A DNA stretch of 5,832 nucleotides, taken from assembly GCA_040399325.1 (NCBI GenBank), contig JBBASJ010000081.1, forward strand, positions 1-5,832. The letters are read 5' to 3'. The notes under the pieces were generated by a model. That model saw only the letters and a list, made by a program, of their open reading frames with translations, did no database searches and was not told the origin of the DNA. The position numbers and the translations under genes were made by a program. This document shows positions 1-5,383 of this stretch, piece by piece (positions within the stretch are counted from its first letter, which is position 1; each line of letters starts with the position of its first letter). Source of the DNA: RGUW01 sp040399325 (GTDB taxonomy: Bacteria > Cyanobacteriota > Cyanobacteriia > PCC-6307 > Cyanobiaceae).

Positions 1-55
1 TGCCAGCGATCTGGTGGAACTCACCTACCTGGGCTCGCAGCGCTGGGAGCCCTGA
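1..55 (+). CDS. C-terminal end of an unidentified protein (5' end outside window)
   Basis: An open frame enters from the left edge and reads ASDLVELTYLGSQRWEP before a TGA at 53-55. The codons are GC-rich and look like those of the neighbouring genes, and the next gene follows on the same strand after 45 bases, so a real gene end is plausible. Seventeen residues are too few to assign a family. The segment has no recognisable motif and I make no functional claim. It could also be a chance open frame. Confidence 0.45.
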   Translation, partial: ASDLVELTYLGSQRWEP

Positions 56-100
56 GCGCTGCCCGCCCGCCTAGGGTCGGCCCACCTGAACGAGCGAGCG

Positions 101-568
101 ATGGCCCTGGTCCCGATCAACCTGAGTGAGGCGGCCCAGGATCTGGCCAGCGGTGACTTCGGCGATCTCGACGCCGCCGAGATCTTTCTCGAGTACGCCC
201 CGATCCAGCAGCCTCCCTACCTGGTGGCCGGCCTGGGTCTGGCCATCGGGGTGCTGTGCGGTCTCACCTTTGCCCGGCTGGTGCAGAACCGGCTCGATGG
301 CTGGAAGCAGGACCGCCTGGCCCTGCTGCCCCTGGGCACCTGGGAGCTGACCCTGGCCTACACCGGCGTGGTGATCGGTGTGACCCTGTTCATCGGCGGC
401 AGCCTGCAGGTCTTCGGCTTTGCCTCAGGAGCCGCGCTGCTGGTCTCGTTCATTTTGTCGATCGCCACCGCCGGTGCCCTGTGGGTGCAGCTCGAGCGCC
501 TCATGGAGCAGGTGCAGGCCGGCAACTTCAAGGCGGTCGATTTCGACAACTTCGACCAGTTCTTCTGA
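101..568 (+). CDS. Uncharacterised three-helix membrane protein
   Basis: This 155-residue protein is not one I recognise. The N-terminal 38 residues are acidic and non-hydrophobic, with no signal peptide. Three hydrophobic segments follow: about 40-60, 82-104 and 108-130, the last two separated by only a short turn. Between the first two lies a charged stretch, NRLDGWKQDR. The C-terminus is an amphipathic helix (LERLMEQVQAGNF) ending in an acidic, aromatic tail, DFDNFDQFF. ATG at 101 is the first start in frame, and only a weak GAG-rich stretch precedes it. The next gene is convergent, 15 bases away. Composition matches the rest of the window, which argues against recent transfer. It is probably a conserved cyanobacterial membrane protein, but that is inferred from context and not from a recognised family. 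Confidence 0.8.
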   Translation: MALVPINLSEAAQDLASGDFGDLDAAEIFLEYAPIQQPPYLVAGLGLAIGVLCGLTFARLVQNRLDGWKQDRLALLPLGTWELTLAYTGVVIGVTLFIGGSLQVFGFASGAALLVSFILSIATAGALWVQLERLMEQVQAGNFKAVDFDNFDQFF

Positions 569-576
569 CTCGATGG

Positions 577-594
577 CGCTGGCTCAGCCCAGCG
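577..594. terminator. Possible bidirectional hairpin between convergent genes
   Basis: CGCTGG at 577-582 and CCAGCG at 589-594 are perfect reverse complements around a 6-base centre. The stem can be extended inward with one bulged C. The hairpin lies just past the stop of the 101-568 gene and includes the stop codon of the opposing gene. No T-run follows on either strand, so it is not a canonical intrinsic terminator. It may slow polymerase at the convergent junction or may be chance pairing in GC-rich DNA. Confidence 0.25.
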
Positions 595-1255
595 TGTTGA
601 TGGCACGGGCCACCACGATCACCACCAGAGCCAGCATCAGGCTCGACTGCAGCAGCTGCAGCAGCTTGAAGCGAAACCCCAGCACCTGGTGGTTTTCGGG
701 TGGGCCCAGGGTGTTGCTCGACAGCACCGTGAAATACAGGTAATCGAAGAACCGCCCACCCGCGTCGCCTTCGGGGAAGACGACGCCACCACCCCGGCCC
801 GAGCCGCCCACCAGCCCGCTGCCGAAGTGCTCATGGTCGAGGCACCAGTACCAGAACAGGGCAATGCTGTTGAGCACGGTGTAGAGCCCGGTGCCGATCA
901 GCAGCAGGCCCACCGAGCCCAGTTGCAGGGCGCTCATCGCGATCAGCACCAGGGCCGCGTTGAGCAGAGACTGCAGCGTGGTGACAGCACCGAGCAGCTC
1001 GAGCAGGCGGCGGGCGCCCGGGCCGGGTCGGCGGCGCCGCTGCACGATCCACAGCGCCGCCAGCACCACGACCAAGACCACCAGCTCGTTGGCCAGGTTG
1101 AACAGCCAGTGGCCCGGCCCCACCGTGATCTGGGGCCTGCTCTGCAGATGCCAGCTGTGATCGAGGGCGTGGTTGATCGCCAGATTGATGAGCGGGGCGA
1201 TCAGCAGCACCACCAGCACCGCAGGGCCACCGTCGCGCTGTGTCGTAGACGGCAT
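584..1255 (-). CDS. Multi-pass membrane protein with ion-channel-like C-terminal half
   Basis: The protein has 223 residues and is almost entirely membrane-embedded. Hydrophobic segments lie at about 12-30, 50-72, 90-108, 112-138 and 196-218, with a basic RRRRPGPGARR loop at 72-83. The C-terminal half carries FWYWCLD (134-140), a glycine-rich loop ending VVFPE (158-162), DYLYFTVLSSNTLGPPE (171-187), then a final helix ending VARAIN. From memory this order (WYW.LD, FP, DYLY, ARAIN) fits a family of bacterial membrane proteins sometimes annotated as two-pore or ion-channel-like. DYLYFTVLSSNTLG sits where a pore helix and filter would be, but the K+ channel signature TVGYGD is absent. ATG at 1255 is 26 bases downstream of the sigma factor stop on the same strand, suggesting co-transcription. 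No clear ribosome binding site precedes it. Transport function is unproven. Confidence 0.75.
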   Translation of the reverse strand: MPSTTQRDGGPAVLVVLLIAPLINLAINHALDHSWHLQSRPQITVGPGHWLFNLANELVVLVVVLAALWIVQRRRRPGPGARRLLELLGAVTTLQSLLNAALVLIAMSALQLGSVGLLLIGTGLYTVLNSIALFWYWCLDHEHFGSGLVGGSGRGGGVVFPEGDAGGRFFDYLYFTVLSSNTLGPPENHQVLGFRFKLLQLLQSSLMLALVVIVVARAINTLG

Positions 1256-1281
1256 CAGGGCGGCTCAGGCAAAAGCGCTCT

Positions 1282-2298
1282 TCAGGCTGCCAGGTAACCC
1301 TGCAGGTCGCAGGAGCGGTGGCGGATCGCCTCGATTGCCTTGCGTTCGAGATTGCGGGTCTTGTCGCGGCTGATGCCCAGCTGCCTGGCGATGGCGCTCA
1401 GGCTCATCGGCTCCTCCAGCTCCTGGGATTCGGCGCCGATGCCATAGCGCATCTTGAGCACGCGGCCCTGCAGCTCGGGCAGCTGCTCCAGCAGCGCCCG
1501 CAGGTCGCCCTTGAGGCACTCGCCATCGAGACGCTCGTCGGGCAGCTCACCGTCGCCGGCCAAAAGATCCAGCAGCTCGGTGTCGTCGCCATCGCCCACC
1601 TTGGTTTCCAGCGACACCGGCTGACGGGCACGGCAGAGCAGGTCCTTGACCTCCTCTTCCGGCAGTTCGACCGCTTCGGCCAGTTCGGTGACGGTGGGGG
1701 TGCGGCCCAGCAGCTGGGACAGGTCCCGCTGCGCCTTCTTGAGCTTGTTGAGGGTTTCGGTGATGTGGATCGGCAGCCGGATCGTGCGGCTCTTCTCGGC
1801 GATCGCGCGGGTGATGCCCTGGCGGATCCACCAGTAGGCGTAGGTCGAGAACTTGTAGCCGCGGGTGGGGTCGAACTTCTCGACACCGCGCACCAGGCCG
1901 ATGGTGCCCTCCTGGATCAGATCCAGCAGCTCCATGTTCCGCTTGGTGTACTTCTTGGCCACGCTCACCACCAGGCGCAGGTTGGCGGCCACCATGCGCT
2001 CTTTGGCGCGGCGACCGGCCTGCAGGCGGCGCTTGAGCAATGCCGGGCTGAGACCGGCGGCCTTGGCCAGCTGCTCGGAGCTGGGTTTGGAGCCACCGGC
2101 GCGCAGCTCGAGCTCGGTTTCCAGCTCCTCGAGGGCGACGAGCTCCTGCACCTGGCGGCCCAGGGTGATCTCCTGCTCGTGGGTGAGCAGCGGCACCCGG
2201 CCGATGTCGCGCAGGTAGCTGCGCACCAGATCGCCGTCGACTGCAGGTGCGGCTGGGGCAACCGGTGCCGACACGGCGGCTGGGGCCTGGGCAACCAT
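1282..2298 (-). CDS. Group 2 (RpoD-like alternative) sigma-70 factor
   Basis: A 338-residue RNA polymerase sigma subunit that would direct core enzyme to a subset of promoters. A short Ala/Pro-rich leader precedes region 1.2 (about 21-55, SYLRDIGRVPLLTHEQEI). Region 2 spans about 100-170 and contains NLRLVVSVAKKY, DLIQEGTIGLVRGVEKFDP and the -10-binding FSTYAYWWIRQ. Region 3 (about 171-250) starts with RTIRLPIHITE and ends in the acidic GDGDDTELLDLL stretch typical of cyanobacteria. Region 4 (about 260-328) ends with a helix-turn-helix, SLSAIARQLGISRDKTRNLE. The long region 1.1 of primary SigA is missing, and the length fits group 2. Which SigB/C/D/E or picocyanobacterial RpoD type it is cannot be settled by eye, so no symbol is given. 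The ATG at 2298 overlaps a short inverted repeat. The channel-like gene lies just downstream. Confidence 0.95.
   Translation of the reverse strand: MVAQAPAAVSAPVAPAAPAVDGDLVRSYLRDIGRVPLLTHEQEITLGRQVQELVALEELETELELRAGGSKPSSEQLAKAAGLSPALLKRRLQAGRRAKERMVAANLRLVVSVAKKYTKRNMELLDLIQEGTIGLVRGVEKFDPTRGYKFSTYAYWWIRQGITRAIAEKSRTIRLPIHITETLNKLKKAQRDLSQLLGRTPTVTELAEAVELPEEEVKDLLCRARQPVSLETKVGDGDDTELLDLLAGDGELPDERLDGECLKGDLRALLEQLPELQGRVLKMRYGIGAESQELEEPMSLSAIARQLGISRDKTRNLERKAIEAIRHRSCDLQGYLAA
1799..1806. repeat. HIP1 octamer GCGATCGC
   Basis: This is an exact copy of the highly iterated palindrome GCGATCGC known from many cyanobacterial genomes, lying inside the sigma factor gene. Two copies occur in this window. 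That is more than the roughly 0.2 I estimate by hand for random sequence near 68% GC, and it weakly supports a cyanobacterial source. Confidence 0.55.
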
Positions 2299-2304
2299 GG
2301 GTTG
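2292..2304. repeat. Short inverted repeat over the sigma factor start codon
   Basis: CAACC at 2292-2296 and GGTTG at 2300-2304 are perfect reverse complements with a 3-base centre. In the sigma mRNA the AUG (complement of 2298-2296) would lie in the loop and on the edge of the stem. The arms are only 5 bases, so a hairpin would be weak. It might modestly affect initiation or be chance. Confidence 0.25.
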
Positions 2305-2311
2305 GAGTTAG

Positions 2312-2327
2312 GAAACAAAAATGTTTC
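2312..2327. repeat. Perfect dyad GAAACA-N4-TGTTTC
   Basis: Two 6-base arms flank AAAA, 14 bases upstream of the sigma factor start. The symmetry and AT-richness suit an operator for a dimeric regulator or a promoter element. As RNA it would form only a weak stem. It does not match the NtcA consensus GTA-N8-TAC. No regulator is proposed. Confidence 0.45.
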
Positions 2328-2328
2328 G

Positions 2329-2346
2329 CAAACCTACCATGGTTTG
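2329..2346. repeat. Perfect dyad CAAACC-N6-GGTTTG
   Basis: Two 6-base arms flank TACCAT, starting one base after the first dyad. The centres of the two dyads are 18 bases apart, and both share outer AAAC/GTTT half-sites, though the spacers differ (4 and 6). An overlapping ACCATGGT palindrome lies at 2336-2343. The pair looks like a tandem binding site, which is inference from symmetry alone. Confidence 0.45.
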
Positions 2347-2393
2347 GCGGGCTGCAGGATGGACGGGTCGGGTCTCTGGGCGCTGCTGCGTTG

Positions 2394-3116
2394 ATGGCTG
2401 CTGAGCGGCTGCAAAAACTGCTGTCGGCCGCGGGTGTGTGCTCCCGTCGTCGCGCCGAGGCCCTGCTGGCAGAGGGGCGCGTCACCGTTAATGGTCGGGT
2501 CGCCTCCCTGGGTGACAGGGCCGATCCGCGGCGCGATCGCCTCAGCCTCGATGGCAGGCCGGTCGACTGCCGGCCGGCGCCGCTGGTGCTGCTGCTCAAC
2601 AAGCCGCGGGGGGTTGTGTGCAGCTGCGGCGATCCGGAGGGCCGGCCGACCGTGCTGGATCTGCTGCCACCCGAGCTCAGTCGCGGTGCGGGCCTGCATC
2701 CGGTGGGCCGTCTTGATGTGGCCAGTCGCGGCGCCCTGTTGTTGACCAACCTGGGCGATCTCACCCTGCGGCTCACCCATCCGCGCTACGGACACCGCAA
2801 GACCTACCGGGTCTGCGTGCGTGGACGGCCCAGCAGCGCTGCCCTGCAACGCTGGCGCGCCGGTGTGCCGCTCGAGGGCCGTCCCAGCCAGGCCGTGGCC
2901 CTGCGCGTGCTGCAGCAGGACCCTGATCGCACCCTGCTGGAGCTGGTCATGGGTGAAGGCCGCAATCGCCAGATCCGGCGCACCGCTGAGCTGCTGGGCC
3001 ATCCCGTTGTGGATCTGCAGCGACTGGCCATCGACCGTCTCAGCCTGGGCCCGCTGCCCGAAGGGCGCTGGCGGCGGCTCGAGCGCCAAGAATGGGAGCC
3101 ATGGCTGAGCACCTGA
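2394..3116 (+). CDS. RsuA/RluB-family pseudouridine synthase
   Basis: This 240-residue enzyme should convert a specific uridine in ribosomal RNA to pseudouridine in the cytoplasm. An N-terminal S4 RNA-binding domain (about 3-50, ERLQKLLSAAGVCSRRRAE then GRVTVNG) precedes the catalytic domain. The latter begins at LLLNKPRGVVCS (66-77) and holds the GRLD motif (105-108) with catalytic Asp108, followed by LLLTNLGDLTLRLTHP and the K-TYRV strand. GEGRNRQIRR (187-196) is the family's conserved basic motif. Length and domain order fit RsuA/RluB/RluE; whether the target is 16S or 23S RNA cannot be read from sequence. The ATG at 2394 was chosen because it begins the S4 domain directly. The frame stays open to an upstream GTG at 2247, but that would extend through the sigma gene's 5' end. 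Its last codons overlap the RodZ-like gene. Confidence 0.93.
   Translation: MAAERLQKLLSAAGVCSRRRAEALLAEGRVTVNGRVASLGDRADPRRDRLSLDGRPVDCRPAPLVLLLNKPRGVVCSCGDPEGRPTVLDLLPPELSRGAGLHPVGRLDVASRGALLLTNLGDLTLRLTHPRYGHRKTYRVCVRGRPSSAALQRWRAGVPLEGRPSQAVALRVLQQDPDRTLLELVMGEGRNRQIRRTAELLGHPVVDLQRLAIDRLSLGPLPEGRWRRLERQEWEPWLST
2533..2540. repeat. HIP1 octamer GCGATCGC
   Basis: This is the second exact GCGATCGC in the window, inside the pseudouridine synthase gene. Confidence 0.55.
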
Positions 3117-4009
3117 AGCGCTCCTGGATCGATCGTCTGCGGTTCAGGCGACTGGCGTCGCGCAGTGCGGCAGAGGCCCAGACCGCCGATGCCGGCGGCG
3201 ATCCGCTGCTGCTGGCCGGCGAGCGGCTGCGGCAGGCGCGCGAGCAACGCGGTCTGGGGCTGCGGCAGCTCGCTGCCGAGACGCTGGTGAGCACGGCGGT
3301 GATCGAGGCGCTCGAGCGCGGCTGGCGCGACCGGTTGCCCGAGCCTGCCTACCTGCGCACGATTCTGCCGCTGCTCGAGCGCTATCTGGCCCTCGAGCCG
3401 GGCAGCCTGGCCGTGGCCCTGCCCGGGGGCCATACCCCGAGCGGCCCTGGCCGTCAGAACCAGGCCCGGCTGCCGTTGCTGTCGGTGCAGCTGTTCACCA
3501 CCTGGCAGGGCACTGCCGCCTATGGGGCCCTGATGCTCGCCCTGCTCTACGGCCTCAACCTCGAACAGCGGCGCCTGGCGGCCCGGGGTGTTCACGCCCT
3601 CAACCCCGTGCCCCCGTTGAGTGAGGTGAGCCGTCGCCAGTTGCCTCCCAGGGGCACGGCACTGCTGCTGCAGACCTACCCCGAGCTGCGCCCCCTGGAC
3701 CTGGCCCGCCAACCCCGTGGCCTGGTGCTGGTGCGCCGGCAGCAGGGCCAGGCCCGGGCCGCTGCAGAACCGGGGGTGCTCGAGCTCAGCGTCACCAGGC
3801 CCCACCGCCTCACGCTCGAGAGCGCGGGGCTGCTCAGCAGTGAGCTGCAAGTGGCGGCGGGACTGCTGGTGCTGCCCCTGACGCCGCCGCTGCAGCTCAG
3901 GCTCGATCCACCGGAGGCCGCCGGCGTCCAGGTGCGCTGGAACGGGCTGCCGCTCGAACCCGCCGCCCCCGGTCGCTACCGCTTGCCGCGGGCGGCCAGT
4001 TCGCCATAG
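3092..4009 (+). CDS. RodZ-like helix-turn-helix membrane protein
   Basis: The protein has 305 residues in RodZ order: cytoplasmic helix-turn-helix, one membrane helix, then an extracytoplasmic domain. The HTH_25-type region is at about 41-101, with GERLRQAREQRGLGLRQLA, then VIEALERG and LPEPAYLRTIL, the usual RodZ signatures. The membrane helix is about 139-156. After a linker, residues 228-290 (ELSVTRPHRLTLES ending VRWNGLPLEP) resemble the beta-rich DUF4115/RodZ C-terminal domain. RodZ family members link MreB filaments to the envelope and affect cell shape, but an MreB partner is not visible here. Two in-frame starts exist: ATG 3092, and ATG 3101 with GGGAG only two bases upstream. They give 25 or 16 bases of overlap with the pseudouridine synthase, implying co-transcription. 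The 3' end overlaps malQ on the other strand. Confidence 0.82.
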   Translation: MGAMAEHLKRSWIDRLRFRRLASRSAAEAQTADAGGDPLLLAGERLRQAREQRGLGLRQLAAETLVSTAVIEALERGWRDRLPEPAYLRTILPLLERYLALEPGSLAVALPGGHTPSGPGRQNQARLPLLSVQLFTTWQGTAAYGALMLALLYGLNLEQRRLAARGVHALNPVPPLSEVSRRQLPPRGTALLLQTYPELRPLDLARQPRGLVLVRRQQGQARAAAEPGVLELSVTRPHRLTLESAGLLSSELQVAAGLLVLPLTPPLQLRLDPPEAAGVQVRWNGLPLEPAAPGRYRLPRAASSP

Positions 4010-5373
4010 CCCTTGATGGGTCCCTCGAGACTGGCGATCGGTTGGCGCAGTCGCCAGCTCCAGTTGCCGCTGGCGGTTCCGGGGGTGTTGAAGCGGGCCT
4101 CGTCGCCCAGCTCCAGCAGGTCCTGCAGGGGCACCACAGCCAGGTCGGCACTCGAGTTGAGTGCCAGCTCGCTGAGTTGCCAGCCCGGTGCCGTCACGGC
4201 ACAGCCCAGGGTCTGCTCGATCCGCTGCCGGCTCTCGCCATCGAGCTGATTCCACCAGCCCAGGGTGGTGGCGTTGTCGTGGGTGCCCGTGTACACCACC
4301 CAGTGGCGGCCCTTGAAGTTGGCCGGCAGATAGGGGTTGTCGGCCTCACCGTCAAAGGCGAACTGCAGGATCTTCATGCCCGGCAGCCCGAACCCGTCGC
4401 GCAGCCATTCGACGCCGCGGGTCATGACGCCCAGGTCTTCGGCGATCAGGGGCAGGCGGGCGCCCGGCAGCAGCAGGCCCCGGCGCAGGCAGGCCTGCCA
4501 TAGCAATCCCAGCAGCGGCCATCCCGGCGACAGCCGCCACAGGCCATTTTCGGCGGTGGGGGCTTCGCCCGGCACGCACCAGAACGCCTGCAGGGCCCTG
4601 AAGTGATCGAGCCGCAGCAGGTCGTAGAGCTCCAGCTGCCGCAGCAGCCGGGCGATCCACCAGCCAAAGCCCGTGAGCCAGTGATGGTGCCAGCGGTAGA
4701 CCGGCGTGCCCCACAGCTGGCCGGTGTGCGAAAAGTAATCGGGCGGCACGCCGCTCTGCTGCAGCAGGCGCCCGCCGGCCGTCACCGAAAACAGTGCGGG
4801 ATGGCTCCACACATCGGCGCTGTCGTGGGCCACGTAAAAGGGCAGGTCGCCGACGATCTGCACGCCGTTGGCGCTGGCATGGCGCCGTAACGCCTGCCAT
4901 TGTCGCTGCAGCTGCCATTGCAGCAGGGCCTCGCTGTGCAGGGCCCCGGCCTGCTGCTGGTCGAGCTGGCGCAGGGCGCGCCGGCGCCTCTGGGCCAACT
5001 CGGGCGGCCACTGCCACCAGGGTGCACCGTTGTGCAGCTGCTTGAGCACCACAAAGCGGCAGTGGTCCTGCAGCCAATGGCGCTGCCGCCGCTGCCACCG
5101 GGCAAAGTCCTGTTGGTCGGCTTCGGTGTGCAGCGACCCGCCCCCGGAAGCCAGGCTGGTCCCATCGAGCAGGGCCGGGTTCAGCGCCGAACCGCTGGGC
5201 GAGCTGTAGGGCGAGCCGGTGCCGTCGACCGGGGCCAGGGGCAGCACCTGCCACACCTTGACGCCGTGGCGACCCAGCAGGCTGATCCAGTCGTGGGCTT
5301 CCTGCCCGAAGCTGCCGCACTGCTGGGGCCCGGGCAGGGCCGTCACGTGCAACAGAACGCCAGCTTGTCTCAT
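3976..5373 (-). CDS. malQ: 4-alpha-glucanotransferase (amylomaltase), GH77
   Basis: This cytoplasmic enzyme moves alpha-1,4-glucan segments between oligosaccharides and serves glycogen and maltodextrin metabolism. The 465-residue product has the GH77 landmarks: LPLAPVDGTGSPYSSPSGSALNP (44-66), GDLPFYVAHDSADVW (175-189), GVPPDYFSHTGQLWGTPVYRW (208-228), LDHFRAL with nucleophile Asp256, AEDLGV with acid/base Glu312, and GTHDNATT with Asp366. It lies close to, slightly below, the roughly 500-residue Thermus and plant DPE1 type and lacks the long N-terminal extension of the E. coli enzyme. Start ATG 5373 was chosen because MRQAGVLLHVTALP is the conserved beginning and GAGG sits 5 bases upstream. 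The frame stays open to 5553, but that would lie inside the upstream gene. It follows that gene by 7 bases, so they are very likely co-transcribed. Confidence 0.96.
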   Translation of the reverse strand: MRQAGVLLHVTALPGPQQCGSFGQEAHDWISLLGRHGVKVWQVLPLAPVDGTGSPYSSPSGSALNPALLDGTSLASGGGSLHTEADQQDFARWQRRQRHWLQDHCRFVVLKQLHNGAPWWQWPPELAQRRRRALRQLDQQQAGALHSEALLQWQLQRQWQALRRHASANGVQIVGDLPFYVAHDSADVWSHPALFSVTAGGRLLQQSGVPPDYFSHTGQLWGTPVYRWHHHWLTGFGWWIARLLRQLELYDLLRLDHFRALQAFWCVPGEAPTAENGLWRLSPGWPLLGLLWQACLRRGLLLPGARLPLIAEDLGVMTRGVEWLRDGFGLPGMKILQFAFDGEADNPYLPANFKGRHWVVYTGTHDNATTLGWWNQLDGESRQRIEQTLGCAVTAPGWQLSELALNSSADLAVVPLQDLLELGDEARFNTPGTASGNWSWRLRQPIASLEGPIKGYGELAARGKR

Positions 5374-5383
5374 GCCTACCTCA
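5374..5383 (-). promoter_or_regulatory. Ribosome binding site of malQ sharing bases with the upstream stop codon
   Basis: On the minus strand the sequence reads TGAGGTAGGC directly before the malQ ATG. TGA (5383-5381) ends the FrhB-family gene, and its GA forms part of the GAGG Shine-Dalgarno core (5382-5379), 5 bases from the start. This is the clearest ribosome binding site in the window. It fixes the malQ start and suggests translational coupling. Confidence 0.7.

Larger units (their letters stand above)
2299..2393. promoter_or_regulatory. Divergent intergenic region with AT-rich pocket
   Basis: These 95 bases separate the divergent starts of the sigma factor and pseudouridine synthase genes and must hold both promoters unless either is transcribed from further away. 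About 2305-2347 is much richer in A and T than its surroundings and holds two adjacent dyads. No convincing -35/-10 pair could be found on either strand. The best -10-like hexamer is TACCAT at 2335-2340 (+), with a poor GAAACA 17 bases upstream. Neither flanking gene has a clear Shine-Dalgarno sequence. Confidence 0.5.

Noticed and set aside
2247..2393. 49-codon N-terminal extension of the pseudouridine synthase
   Set aside because: It would run through the start of the divergent sigma gene and its intergenic region, and the S4 domain begins directly after the ATG at 2394.
1318..2394. A 358-codon open frame on the plus strand opposite the sigma factor gene
   Set aside because: It is the antisense of a convincing sigma-70 gene. 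Its translation is low-complexity (Gly, Leu, Gln, Ala-rich) with no domain, as expected for GC-rich antisense frames.
1547..2776. A 409-codon open frame on the minus strand across the sigma gene and the divergent region
   Set aside because: It crosses two well-supported genes in other frames, and its translation is Arg/Pro/Ser-rich with no recognisable domain.
3985..3996. GCCG-CGGG-CGGC inverted repeat in the RodZ-like/malQ overlap as a terminator
   Set aside because: The stem is only 4 bases, no T-run follows on either strand, and such GC palindromes are expected by chance here.
2804..4255. A 483-codon open frame on the minus strand opposite the pseudouridine synthase and RodZ-like genes
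   Set aside because: Both plus-strand genes show clear family motifs, while this translation is Gln/Arg/Gly-rich with none. It is a compositional shadow.
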